Position numbers and translations under genes: made by a program. Source: Epidermidibacterium keratini (GTDB lineage Bacteria; Actinomycetota; Actinomycetes; Mycobacteriales; Antricoccaceae). From it: 64,000 nucleotides of DNA. Positions 34,844 through 45,075 of this stretch are shown here, in pieces (the stretch's first letter is position 1; every line of letters begins with the position of its first letter). The notes under the pieces are model-generated. The model did no database searches. It saw only the letters and a program-made list of their open reading frames with translations, and was not told the DNA's origin. The stretch covers positions 3,954,809-4,018,808 of the forward strand of contig NZ_CP047156.1 of NCBI RefSeq assembly GCF_009834025.1, read 5' to 3'.

Positions 34844-34884
34844 CGCGTAGCGTTTCGGTCACTCGGTGACTGAAACGCTACGCA
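34844..34884. repeat. 41-bp palindromic element, copy 2, abutting the amidase stop codon
   Basis: Same sequence as 8884-8924 apart from four positions, arms GCGTAGCGTTTC / GAAACGCTACGC with inner GTCAC/GTGAC. The shared block even starts with the TAG that serves as the amidase stop (34841-34843). It lies between convergent amidase (+) and gcvP (-). Confidence 0.9.
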
Positions 34885-34892
34885 CTAAGCCA

Positions 34893-37760
<2,868 letters not shown>

Positions 37761-37810
37761 GGTGGGGCTCCTGGGCTCGACGGACGAGGGCCGCGACGGA
37801 TCGTCGCGCT

Positions 37811-37988
37811 CCCCCTCTGTCCGGGTACCTGAGAGCTTCGTCGCGGGTGGCGACTTGTCACCGTCGGTCACCGCCGGGGCGGTGTCTCCAGAGGTGCCTT
37901 GATCGCGCGGTCCTTGCGCCTGAGAGGTTCCGGGGAGTGTTGCTCCTTCGGCGTTCCTACCCGGCGTACACCGGTGGAACTCTCCCGC
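37811..37988 (-). ncRNA. Tandem glycine riboswitch (two aptamers) upstream of gcvP
   Basis: On the minus strand aptamer 1 (37988-37909) begins GCGGGAGAGTT, has CGCCGAAGGAGCAA and ends CCTCTCAGGCGCAAGGACC. Aptamer 2 (37893-37811) begins CTCTGGAGACACC and ends CTCTCAGGTACCCGGACAGAG. These are the hallmark gcvT-type blocks (GCCGAAGGxGxAA, CTCTCAGG, xGACxGxG). They are joined by a short linker, the classic arrangement that senses glycine and turns on gcv genes. About 50 nt separate it from the gcvP GTG. A TAACGT -10 box (37997-37992) would start the transcript just before aptamer 1. Confidence 0.93.
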
Positions 37989-37991
37989 ACG

Positions 37992-37997
37992 ACGTTA
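37992..37997 (-). promoter_or_regulatory. Candidate -10 box for the gcvP riboswitch transcript (TAACGT)
   Basis: TAACGT on the minus strand, with TGAGTT 17 bp upstream as a weak -35. The predicted start falls at the 5' edge of aptamer 1, as required for a functional riboswitch. Confidence 0.5.
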
Positions 37998-38043
37998 TCG
38001 GCGCCCATATCCTAACTCAGATTGGGCGAGACGGCGGTGAGAC

Positions 38044-38595
38044 TTACGCCGAGGCGGCCTTGGCCTGGCGGCGCCGGGTGAGCTCGTCGACGTGCTCCTC
38101 GCCCGTGTCATCGGCGCGTACGGCGGGCATGTGCTCCAGCGAGCCGGTGAGCTCCTTGAGCGCACCGCTGACCGCGATGCCGAAGACGCCCTGGCCCCCG
38201 GCCAACAGGTCGACGACCTCCTCGGCGGAGGTGCATTCATAGACGGTGACGCCGTCGGAGAAGAGCGTGATGTTGGCGAGGTCGTCCACGCCGCGCTCGC
38301 GCAGGTGGTCGACGGCGATGCGCACGTTTTGCAGCGAGATCCCGGTATCGAGCAGCCGCTTGACCACCTTCAGGACGAGGATGTCCTTGAAGGAGTAGAG
38401 GCGCTGCGAGCCTGAACCCTTGGCGGTGCGCACGGTCGGCTTGACCAGCCCGGTGCGCGCCCAGTAGTCGAGCTGTCGGTAGGTGATGTTCGCGGCGTTG
38501 CAGGCCACGGGCCCCCGATAGCCGATCTCGGCATCGGCGACCGCTGCTTCGCGGACGTCAGGGAACAAACCGTCCTGGACGTGGCGTTCGGTCAC
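38044..38595 (-). CDS. MerR-family regulator (Rv1830-like)
   Basis: 183 residues. ITYRQLDYWARTGLVKPTVRTAKGSGSQRLYSFKDILVLKVVKRLLDTGISLQNVRIAVDHLRERG is a MerR winged-HTH plus coiled dimerisation start. The C-terminal half has no metal- or drug-binding signature. By position (between gcvP and DUF151) and sequence it corresponds to mycobacterial Rv1830. The GTG at 38595 has a strong AGGAGG site 7 nt upstream. Its target is unknown; conserved linkage to gcvP, garA and ftsR hints at growth or division control. Confidence 0.88.
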   Translation of the reverse strand: MTERHVQDGLFPDVREAAVADAEIGYRGPVACNAANITYRQLDYWARTGLVKPTVRTAKGSGSQRLYSFKDILVLKVVKRLLDTGISLQNVRIAVDHLRERGVDDLANITLFSDGVTVYECTSAEEVVDLLAGGQGVFGIAVSGALKELTGSLEHMPAVRADDTGEEHVDELTRRRQAKAASA

Positions 38596-38740
38596 TTCAA
38601 TCCTCCTGGCCCGCGTGCGTGGAAGTACACCGCGGTAATTCCACGGTACGCATCGCGCAGGCACATGGTCAATCACACCGTCGGCGTGTCAAAGCCTAAA
38701 CCTCGACTTTAGGGTTACCCCCCGGCCCGCGCTGGCGCGC

Positions 38741-39232
38741 TTAGCTGCCGGCGAAATCCTCGGGAGTGACGTTGTCCAGGAACTCGCGGAACTTCTCGAC
38801 CTCGTCATCGGACTCTTCGTCGCCGCTCTTGCCGCTGGCCTCTTCGACGGTAATGCCGGCCGTCTCGATCAGGTCGTCATCGGCGAAGATCGGCGCGTCT
38901 GCCCGCAACGCGAGCGCGATGCCATCCGAGGGACGCACGGTGACCGGCTCGGCATTGGCCAGGTCGAGCTCGGCGAAGTAGAGCCCGTCTTTCATCCCGG
39001 TGATGCGCACCCGCTCCAGCTTCGAGCCGAGCGCATCGATGACGTTGATCATCAGGTCGTGCGTCAGCGGCCGCGGCGGCTTGACGCCCTGCTGCTCGTA
39101 GGCGATTGCGGTGGCCTCGACGCTGCCAATCCAGATGGGCAGGTAGCGTTCGCCGTCCGATTCGCTCAGCAGCACGATCGGCTGGTTGTTCGGCAGCTCG
39201 ACGCGTACGCCGACGACCTCCATCTCACGCAT
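38741..39232 (-). CDS. DUF151 bifunctional nuclease family protein
   Basis: 163 residues. MREMEVVGVRVELPNNQPIVLLSESDGERYLPIWIGSVEATAIAYEQQG and RPLTHDLMINVIDALGSKLERVRITGMKDGLYFAEL are the DUF151 core, with RPSDGIALALRADAPIFADDDLIE as its second block; a C-terminal acidic tail follows. Plant and Aeropyrum members have reported nuclease activity, while the mycobacterial equivalent Rv1829 is not functionally settled. The ATG at 39232 has GGGAGG about 8 nt upstream. It sits between two MerR genes, as in mycobacteria. Confidence 0.9.
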   Translation of the reverse strand: MREMEVVGVRVELPNNQPIVLLSESDGERYLPIWIGSVEATAIAYEQQGVKPPRPLTHDLMINVIDALGSKLERVRITGMKDGLYFAELDLANAEPVTVRPSDGIALALRADAPIFADDDLIETAGITVEEASGKSGDEESDDEVEKFREFLDNVTPEDFAGS

Positions 39233-39286
39233 GGCGGGCACCTCCCATTGACGACGTGGACAACTCCAGCGTAGTCCGCTCCGCCG

Positions 39287-40033
39287 TCACGAGTTGACCT
39301 GGCGGCGCAGTCCCGAGCGGACGAGTACGGCGTGCAGGCGCACCGACAGCGCGGCGAGCTCACGCATGGTCTCATCGGCCTTGCCCCGTGACTGCGGCGT
39401 CTTATGCCGCATCATCGGGGTCACGACCTGTGCAAAGAGCCCGATCTCGCGGTCGGCTTGGGTGCGAAATGAGCGCAGGTGGCGTGCTTCGAGCCCGTAT
39501 TCGGCCATGGAGGCGACGAGCTGAGCGACCTCGAACGCGTCAGCGTCGTACATCCCGCCGCGCTCAGGGGTGATCACGCCGTACTGCTCCATCGACTCCA
39601 GCACCTGCTCGTCGATGCCGGACTGTTCGATGAGCTCGGCACGCGAGATGCGGATGTGCTGGGCGGGCTTGGCGAACTCCTCAGCGGTCGGCATACCGTC
39701 GCGGTCACGGGCCATGGCCAGCGTGGGCACGCGCGGGCGCGGCCGGTCGGCGGTGACCTCCAGGCCACGGTCCATCGCCTCAAGGTTTTCCCTGATGACC
39801 TTCAGCGGCAGGAAGTGCTCTCGCTGCATGGTCAGCACATAGCGCACCCGCGCGAGGTCGGCGTGGCTGAACTTGCGGTACGACGACTTGGTGCGAGCGG
39901 GCTGGATCAGCCCGACATCCTCCAGATAGCGGATCTTGGAGATGGAGATGTCCGGGAAGTCCGGCAGCAAGGCGGCACGCAACTCGCCGATGCTGATGGT
40001 CTCCTCACTGGCCGCGTTGCCGCCGCTGGTCAC
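39287..40033 (-). CDS. ftsR: MerR-family regulator FtsR (Rv1828-like)
   Basis: 248 residues. ISIGELRAALLPDFPDISISKIRYLEDVGLIQPARTKSSYRKFSHADLARVRYVLTMQREHFLPLKVI is a MerR HTH with an unusually long first helix-loop, matching mycobacterial Rv1828 and corynebacterial FtsR, an activator of ftsZ. The C-terminal half (EYGLEARHLRSFRTQADREIGLFAQVVTPMMRHK) is the conserved effector region. The GTG at 40033 overlaps the garA stop by 4 bp (GTGA), so the two are translationally coupled. Assignment to FtsR rests on synteny and sequence pattern. Confidence 0.88.
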   Translation of the reverse strand: MTSGGNAASEETISIGELRAALLPDFPDISISKIRYLEDVGLIQPARTKSSYRKFSHADLARVRYVLTMQREHFLPLKVIRENLEAMDRGLEVTADRPRPRVPTLAMARDRDGMPTAEEFAKPAQHIRISRAELIEQSGIDEQVLESMEQYGVITPERGGMYDADAFEVAQLVASMAEYGLEARHLRSFRTQADREIGLFAQVVTPMMRHKTPQSRGKADETMRELAALSVRLHAVLVRSGLRRQVNS

Positions 40034-40596
40034 GAGCCCGCACCCGTGGGGGCGGCGTCCGTTCCTTGGGAGGCGTTGCGGTGCCCGACGAGGAACACCA
40101 GCCGGAACTTGCCGATCTGCACCTCGTCGCCGCTAGCCAGCACGGCCTGGTCGATCGGCTCCCGGTTGAGGTAGGTGCCGTTGAGGCTGCCCACATCGGA
40201 GACCGAGAAGTCCTCGCCGTCGCGGCGGAACTCCACGTGGCGCCGCGAGACCGTGACGTCGTCGAGGAAGATGTCGCTCTTGGGGTGGCGTCCCGCAGTC
40301 GTCACTTCCTGATCGAGCAGGAAACGCGAGCCGGCGTTGGGGCCACGCTTGACGACCAGCAGAGCGGTGTCGGCGGGTAGCCCCTCGATCGAGATGTCCT
40401 CGTGCGGCGCCTCGGTCGACTCCGGCGCCTCGGCGGGCTCGCTCTCGTTTCCTACCGGGCTGAACTGGCGGGTGGTCTCACCGGCCGGCAGCGAGGTATC
40501 GGAGACGCCGGTCGGCGCCCCGCACTGGGCGCAGAACCGCGCTCCCGGCGAGAGCTCCGCGTTGCAGACCTTGCACTTCAAAGCGTCACCTTTCAC
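40030..40596 (-). CDS. garA: FHA-domain protein GarA/OdhI-like with an N-terminal zinc ribbon
   Basis: 188 residues from the GTG at 40596. Cys8, Cys11, Cys22 and Cys25 (CKVC..CAQC) form a zinc ribbon. A linker carries GETTRQFS (Thr41/Thr42), the phospho-acceptor ETT motif of GarA/OdhI. The FHA domain spans about 80-175 (LDQEVTTAGRHPKSDIFLDDVTVSRRHVEF, SLNGTYLNREPI). GarA binds and inhibits 2-oxoglutarate dehydrogenase and affects glutamate enzymes until phosphorylated by Ser/Thr kinases. Mycobacterial GarA lacks the zinc ribbon. An alternative TTG start at 40581 has a better AAAGGTG site and removes only five residues. Confidence 0.88.
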   Translation of the reverse strand: MKGDALKCKVCNAELSPGARFCAQCGAPTGVSDTSLPAGETTRQFSPVGNESEPAEAPESTEAPHEDISIEGLPADTALLVVKRGPNAGSRFLLDQEVTTAGRHPKSDIFLDDVTVSRRHVEFRRDGEDFSVSDVGSLNGTYLNREPIDQAVLASGDEVQIGKFRLVFLVGHRNASQGTDAAPTGAGS

Positions 40597-40729
40597 AACG
40601 GCCCAAGTCGCAAAAACCCAAGCCAGCAGTGAAAGAGGGCTCGGGGCTCGACTGGAAGAATCTGACTCTAGCCTACAGTTCGCCGGCGGTGCTGTGCGAT
40701 GCTGCGGGCCACTTGCTGGTCAGGGTCGG

Positions 40730-41122
40730 TTAGGCCTGCGCGACGATCTCGCCGTACGCCTTGGCATCGAGCAGTCCATCGAGGGCTGCGGCACCCTCAA
40801 TGCGGACCTCGAACATCCAGCCGGCGCCGTACGGGTCGGAGTTGACCGTCTCCGGGGCGCTCTCCAGCGCCTCGTTGCGGGTCAGCACCTCGCCGCTGAC
40901 GGGTGCGAACAGCTCGCTGACGCTCTTGGTCGACTCGACCTCACCGCACGACTCGCCCGCGGTGATCGTGCTGCCGGGTTCGGGCAGCTCGATGAAGACA
41001 ATGTCGCCGAGCGAGTCCTGAGCGTGGTCGGTGATGCCGATGCGGACGACACCCTCCTCGAGGTCTCCGCCGCTCTTCACCCACTCGTGCTCAGCGGTGT
41101 ACTTGAGGTCCTCGGGGATCAT
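40730..41122 (-). CDS. gcvH: Glycine cleavage system H protein
   Basis: 130 residues. YTAEHEWVK near the start and the lipoyl-lysine motif VESTKSVSELFAP (Lys about 64) define GcvH, the shuttle for the aminomethyl group between GcvP and GcvT. The ATG at 41122 has AAGGAG 8 nt upstream. It is separated from garA by a 133-bp region that contains garA's own TAGAGT box, so it is probably transcribed alone. Upstream of it lie four 21-bp direct repeats and no riboswitch, unlike gcvP. Confidence 0.95.
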   Translation of the reverse strand: MIPEDLKYTAEHEWVKSGGDLEEGVVRIGITDHAQDSLGDIVFIELPEPGSTITAGESCGEVESTKSVSELFAPVSGEVLTRNEALESAPETVNSDPYGAGWMFEVRIEGAAALDGLLDAKAYGEIVAQA

Positions 41123-41188
41123 GTGCACTCCTTCGTTCGCTGGCGACGGCCACAGCCTACCGCCCGCCGAAACCCCACCCCTCCGCAC

Positions 41189-41272
41189 ATCCGAACGTTA
41201 TTCCCCGCGATCCGAACGTTATTTCGGTCGATCCGAGAGATATTTCGCGCGATCCGAGAGAAACGTGCCGGT
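41189..41272. repeat. Four 21-bp direct repeats upstream of gcvH
   Basis: Units start at 41189, 41210, 41231 and 41252, each beginning ATCCGA and most continuing (A/G)(C/A)G(T/A)(T/G)ATTTC. The spacing is exactly two DNA turns. They fill the space between the phosphatidyltransferase stop and gcvH's promoter region. Confidence 0.85.
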
Positions 41273-41874
41273 CACCGGGCCGCGCGCACGATCCGCACGA
41301 TCTGCCACACGTAGTGCGCCCCGGAGATCAGATAGAGCCCGATCCCCCACATCAAGAACGCGTAGGCGATCGGCAACGCGACCGCGGCGGCGCTCTCCCA
41401 CGCATAAGCCAGCAGCAGCATCGGGAAGCCGTAGAGCAGGTTGAAGGTCGCGGCCTTGCCGAGGTAGTTGACCTGCAGCGCCTGGTAGCCCGCGCGGCGC
41501 AGGAACAGCAGCGCGATCCCCACGATGAGGTCGCGCAGCAGGATCAGCCCGATCACCCACCACGGGAGGAGCCCGCGGATGCCGAACGCCGCGAGCGTGC
41601 TGAGGATGTAGAGCCGGTCCGCGGCCGGGTCGAGGACCATGCCCAGCTTGCTGGTCTGGCCGGTCGCCCGAGCGATCTTGCCGTCGGCCCAATCGGTGAT
41701 GGCCGATACCGCCAGCACGATCGCAGCCCACAGATCGGCCTGCGGGACCAGCAGTAACCATAAGAAGAGCGGTACGCCGGCCAGACGCAGCATGCTCAGG
41801 ATGTTGGGAATCGTCCAGATTCGGTCGCTCGGCTCCGCGCTGGCGGTATCAGGCCGGGTCGCGTCGGTGCTCAC
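41272..41874 (-). CDS. CDP-alcohol phosphatidyltransferase (PgsA2-like)
   Basis: 200 residues with five or six membrane helices. The catalytic motif DWADGKIARATGQTSKLGMVLDPAAD fits D-x2-DG-x2-AR-x8-9-G-x3-D-x3-D exactly. The enzyme transfers a phosphatidyl group from CDP-diacylglycerol to an alcohol; the acceptor (glycerophosphate or another) is not deducible. Its position near gcvH/garA matches mycobacterial pgsA2 (Rv1822). The GTG at 41874 overlaps the stop of the upstream dehydratase-like gene by 4 bp. Confidence 0.88.
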   Translation of the reverse strand: MSTDATRPDTASAEPSDRIWTIPNILSMLRLAGVPLFLWLLLVPQADLWAAIVLAVSAITDWADGKIARATGQTSKLGMVLDPAADRLYILSTLAAFGIRGLLPWWVIGLILLRDLIVGIALLFLRRAGYQALQVNYLGKAATFNLLYGFPMLLLAYAWESAAAVALPIAYAFLMWGIGLYLISGAHYVWQIVRIVRAAR

Positions 41875-42737
41875 TGCTGCGTTTCGGCGTACGCCGCGGT
41901 CGCTGCCACGTGGGCGCGCCCGCCCTCGGAGATGACGGCGAGCTCGGTCTGGGCGCTGGCCGGGCCGCCGGTCGCGAGCACCGGCTCGCCGACGAATACC
42001 GGCGCCTGCACGCGATAGTCGAAGCGGGTGAGCTCAAGTCGCGGGTCAAACCGCGCGGCGAGTACGCCGAGCTGCATCGCCAGCAGCGGCCCGTGCACGA
42101 CGAGGTTGACGTACCCCTCGACGTCTTGTGCGTAGGGACGGTCGTAGTGGATGCGGTGCGAGTTGGCGGTCAGTGCGCTCATCCGAAACAGCCGGATCGG
42201 GTCGGTGACCATCGCGTGCTGCCACGGGGCATCGCTCGTCGGGAGCGCGCTCGGGCGAGCACCCCAGTCCGGCGCTGATCCGTCGTCGGCGCCGCGATAG
42301 ACGTGGTTTTGCTCCTCGACGATGCAGGTCTGCCCTTGCTGGGAGTACTCGTAGCGGACCGTCGCGAGGATCATCGCGCCGGTGCGACCGGACTTGGGCA
42401 CGGCGCTGACCAGCTCGCCGCGGCAGGTCGCCTCCTGGCCGATGCTCAGCGGACGGCGTACCTGCACCGATCCCCCGGCCCACATGCGGCGGCGGCCCGG
42501 GATCGGCGGCTGGAATGCGTCTTCGACCGGGTGCCCGTCGGCGCCCAGGCCGGGAAGTCGTGGCCAGGAGTGGAAGTATCCCCATTGCCACAGCGGCGGG
42601 AGTACGCCGGACGTCGGCGCCTCGAAGTCGAGAATGTCGCCGAGCTGCACAGCCGTCTCGAGGTCGATGACCGCGCGCCGCTCGGCGGGCTCAGGGTGCC
42701 ACTGCTCGACGTACTGCGCCAGGGGGTGCTCGTCCAC
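41871..42737 (-). CDS. FAS1-like/MaoC dehydratase-domain protein (mesaconyl-CoA hydratase-like)
   Basis: 288 residues, two hot-dog halves. The N-terminal part has PLWQWGYFHSWPRLPGLGADGHP and PIPGRRRMWAGGSVQVRRPLSIG, and the C-terminal part VTDPIRLFRMSALTANSHRIHYDRPYAQDVEGYVNLVVHGPLLAMQLGV, the FAS1_DH/HTD2-like arrangement with a hydratase His motif. Family members hydrate or dehydrate acyl-CoA esters such as mesaconyl-C4-CoA; the substrate here is unknown. ATG at 42737. It is coupled to the phosphatidyltransferase by a GTGA overlap, though no functional link is obvious. Confidence 0.75.
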   Translation of the reverse strand: MDEHPLAQYVEQWHPEPAERRAVIDLETAVQLGDILDFEAPTSGVLPPLWQWGYFHSWPRLPGLGADGHPVEDAFQPPIPGRRRMWAGGSVQVRRPLSIGQEATCRGELVSAVPKSGRTGAMILATVRYEYSQQGQTCIVEEQNHVYRGADDGSAPDWGARPSALPTSDAPWQHAMVTDPIRLFRMSALTANSHRIHYDRPYAQDVEGYVNLVVHGPLLAMQLGVLAARFDPRLELTRFDYRVQAPVFVGEPVLATGGPASAQTELAVISEGGRAHVAATAAYAETQQ

Positions 42738-42774
42738 GCCCTCACCTTACGCAGTGGCCTGCTGGACTCCGACG

Positions 42775-43368
42775 CTAGGAAAGCGCTACCCAGCATTCGT
42801 CCGTGCCAATGTTGATGCTCGCGTACGCGGGCGAGGCGTTCTGCGGGTTGTCGGTGGCCTGGATGTCGTAGTAGACGGTGACGGTCTGCTTTTGCTCCGG
42901 ATCGACTTTGACCGGATCGGTCGCGAGCGCCTCGTGCTTTTCGACGTCGTCCGCAGTATCACTCGGGGTTGGCTCGTCGGTCAGCACGACCGATCTGAAG
43001 GTGTCACCCACCGGGGTCGGCTCGATGTCTCCGATTACCTTCGCTGTCAGGTCGACGGTTAGCTGCATCACCTGCGGTCCGGAGGAGGCAATCCCGCTTG
43101 GGACCGGGACCGCTGGGCTGTAGTCAGTAACGGTGAAGGTCGTGCCGTCGGGCGCCAAGCCCTCCTCCCCGATCTGTAGGACCGCACCGTCTACGCAATT
43201 CGCCTCGTCGGCCGCGCTCTGCTGACGTGGAACTCCCGAAGCGGTCCCTGGCGATCCTGACGAGTCCGCGTCACCTCCGCAGCTCGCGGTCGCGACCACG
43301 CTGGCGGCGAGAACGCCGCTCAGGATGCTCCTACGAGTGGCCCTTGAATCAGTACGGGAGTAGTTCAT
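42775..43368 (-). CDS. Putative lipoprotein with Tat-type signal, unknown function
   Basis: 197 residues. RATRRSILSGVLAASVVATASC resembles a twin-arginine signal ending in a lipobox with Cys29. The mature domain is a beta-rich, DUF4352-like sandwich (VMQLTVDLTAKVIGDIEP, TVTVYYDIQATDNPQNASPAYASINIGTDECW) with two further cysteines. It is probably a surface-exposed anchored protein. The ATG at 43368 has GGAGG 7 nt upstream. Two 20-bp direct repeats lie about 115 bp upstream. Confidence 0.72.
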   Translation of the reverse strand: MNYSRTDSRATRRSILSGVLAASVVATASCGGDADSSGSPGTASGVPRQQSAADEANCVDGAVLQIGEEGLAPDGTTFTVTDYSPAVPVPSGIASSGPQVMQLTVDLTAKVIGDIEPTPVGDTFRSVVLTDEPTPSDTADDVEKHEALATDPVKVDPEQKQTVTVYYDIQATDNPQNASPAYASINIGTDECWVALS

Positions 43369-43480
43369 TGAGTCCTCCACATGAAGAGTCGATGGCTCAT
43401 GAACTCGTTGAGAGCATGCAGCTGCCCGGATAGTTCCGAGCATTGTGCGGCACATGAGGGACCTCTATTGGGCGCAGAGG

Positions 43481-43530
43481 GGTCCGTAACCTGCCGCGGG
43501 ACGCCGTAGAGGTCCATAACCTGCCGCAGG
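43481..43530. repeat. Two 20-bp direct repeats (30-bp spacing) upstream of the Tat-lipoprotein gene
   Basis: GGTCC(G/A)TAACCTGCCGC(G/A)GG at 43481-43500 and 43511-43530. They occupy the non-coding 190-bp stretch between the 72-aa ORF stop and the lipoprotein start; no other feature is seen there. Confidence 0.8.
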
Positions 43531-43558
43531 TGGTATGCGGAAGGCGCCCGGATGCGGG

Positions 43559-43777
43559 CTAGTGGGTGAGCGAGCTCGCAGCGGCCGTGACGATGGAGTC
43601 GTTGCCGATCTCGCGGCGTGCCCACGCGAGGTGCTCGGGGCTGCCAAACTCGAAGCCCTGCTGGTTGACCAGCCGGCTCATTGTGGCGACGGCGATCTTG
43701 GCCTGCTTGGGTTGGTAGCCCAGATCCATGATCGCGTTGCACATCCGGTTCATCTGGTCCAGGCCGATGTTCATCAT
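43559..43777 (-). CDS. Small conserved-looking hypothetical protein (72 aa)
   Basis: MMNIGLDQMNRMCNAIMDLG... is a soluble, mostly helical protein with no family I recognise. The ATG is preceded by AAGGAG at 9 nt. Another frame across the same stretch (139 aa) starts only 2 nt from that ribosome site and has a low-complexity composition, so this 72-aa frame is preferred. Confidence 0.55.
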   Translation of the reverse strand: MMNIGLDQMNRMCNAIMDLGYQPKQAKIAVATMSRLVNQQGFEFGSPEHLAWARREIGNDSIVTAAASSLTH

Positions 43778-43893
43778 GCTGCATTTCTCCTTCCGCGCAG
43801 TACGGCGCGAGCGACGTGGCGTTCAGTCAACTGCGCGGATCTGTCCGACGCCCGAACTCGGCGCGCACGTCATGTGAACGATTACGTGGCGTT

Positions 43894-44580
43894 TTAGTTC
43901 CACCGGCGGCGACGACGCGGCGTACTCGCCGGCTCACCGATCACCGGCAGGTCGCGGTGCGTCGATGAGGACAGCCGCTGGCGCAACAGCTCCGGTCCGC
44001 GGATTCGCCGTCCCCGACGATGTTCACGGAACGCCTTGATGCGCTTAAGAAGTAGCCACACGATGAGTACGCCGGCCAGCAGCAGCACGAGCGCGATCGA
44101 CGCGCTCAGCCACGGGTGCGCGACCGCGAGCGCGATCAGCCCGACGACGGTGACGTCCTCGGCCGAGCTGATGGCGATGTTGGAAAAGGGCTCAGGTGAG
44201 CCGTTGACGCCAAGCCGGCTAAACGACTTCACGCCGTGGCTGGCGAGCGCGGTCGCACCGCCGCCCAACGTGGCAAAGACCGCCTCGTAGCCGCCGGCGT
44301 CCTTGGTGAGCAGGTAGCCCAGCCCGGCACCCACGACGGGGCGGATGAAGGTGTGGATGCTGTCCCACATCGAGTCGAAGTAAGGCACCTTGTCGGCGAC
44401 AAACTCCGCGGAGAAGAGCACCGCGGCGATGACCAGTACCCAGGTGCGGCCAAGTCCGGCCGGGATGGCCTCGACGCCTCCGACCCGACTGAGCAGGCCG
44501 AGAGCGAGGACAGTGGCATACGCGTTCACCCCACTGGCCCAGCCAGCGGTGAACACGGACGGCAGCAACTCGACGCCCAT
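43894..44580 (-). CDS. DUF4126-family membrane protein
   Basis: 228 residues. LLPSVFTAGWASGVNAYATVLALGLLSRVGG opens the family pattern; VPYFDSMWDSIHTFIRPVVGAGLG and ATLGGGATALASHGVKSFSRLGVNGSPEPFSNI continue it. Four or five membrane helices are followed by a long basic C-terminal tail (RRGRRIRG..RRRRRWN). No biochemical function is established for the family. The ATG at 44580 has AGGAGG upstream, and TAGATT-type boxes lie about 30 nt further. Confidence 0.8.
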   Translation of the reverse strand: MGVELLPSVFTAGWASGVNAYATVLALGLLSRVGGVEAIPAGLGRTWVLVIAAVLFSAEFVADKVPYFDSMWDSIHTFIRPVVGAGLGYLLTKDAGGYEAVFATLGGGATALASHGVKSFSRLGVNGSPEPFSNIAISSAEDVTVVGLIALAVAHPWLSASIALVLLLAGVLIVWLLLKRIKAFREHRRGRRIRGPELLRQRLSSSTHRDLPVIGEPASTPRRRRRWN

Positions 44581-44659
44581 GCGCCCCGGCCACCTCCTGA
44601 TCGCTTGCCCTAGTTAAATCTAGTGCATCGCGCGACCCTGAGCGCGCAGGTGAGCGAGG

Positions 44660-45070
44660 TTAGCTTGCCGGCCGGAAGCGCGGAAGCGCGCCGCTCTCGC
44701 CGGCGGGGCTGAAGACCACCTCGACCGCGTCACCGACCTGCAACGCGCCGGGGTCGGCATCAACAATGTTGGTCATGACCCGCGGTCCCTCGTCGAGCTC
44801 GACGTACGCGAGGACGTACGAGCCGATTCCGGCGTAGTCGCCCATGCCCTTGCTGACCTCGGTGAAGGAGTAGACGGTGCCGCGCCCGGTGGCCTCGGTC
44901 ATCTCCAGCTGGTCGCTGTGGCAGGCCGGGCAGAGGGCGCGCGGGGACCAGATGGCCTGGCCGCACGCCCCGCAGCGCTGCACGAGCAGGGTGCCTTCCT
45001 TGGTCGCGGCCCAGAACTGCTCGGTGTCGGGGTTGACGATCGGCTCAGGGGCCGGAAGCTGCGTGCTCAT
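44660..45070 (-). CDS. DUF35 OB-fold/zinc-ribbon protein (thiolase partner)
   Basis: 136 residues. A rubredoxin-like zinc ribbon (CGACGQAIWSPRALCPACHS: CxxC..CxxC) precedes an OB-fold (GRGTVYSFTEVSKG..YVLAYVELDEGPRVMTNIVD). DUF35 proteins form complexes with thiolase-like proteins, as in ChsH2-Ltp2 retro-aldolases of steroid side-chain degradation or 3-hydroxyacyl-CoA systems. It starts 5 bp after the end of the thiolase gene on the same strand, strongly suggesting such a complex. Confidence 0.85.
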   Translation of the reverse strand: MSTQLPAPEPIVNPDTEQFWAATKEGTLLVQRCGACGQAIWSPRALCPACHSDQLEMTEATGRGTVYSFTEVSKGMGDYAGIGSYVLAYVELDEGPRVMTNIVDADPGALQVGDAVEVVFSPAGESGALPRFRPAS

Positions 45071-45075
45071 CGTGA

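Noticed and set aside
41189..41272. Possible coding sequence of a short SER-YF heptapeptide repeat
   Set aside because: The frame belongs to a shadow with no start context between two same-strand genes; a DNA-level repeat is the better explanation.
43365..43784. 139-aa minus-strand frame over the small-ORF region
   Set aside because: Its ATG is only 2 nt from the ribosome site and the sequence is low complexity; the 72-aa frame is better placed.
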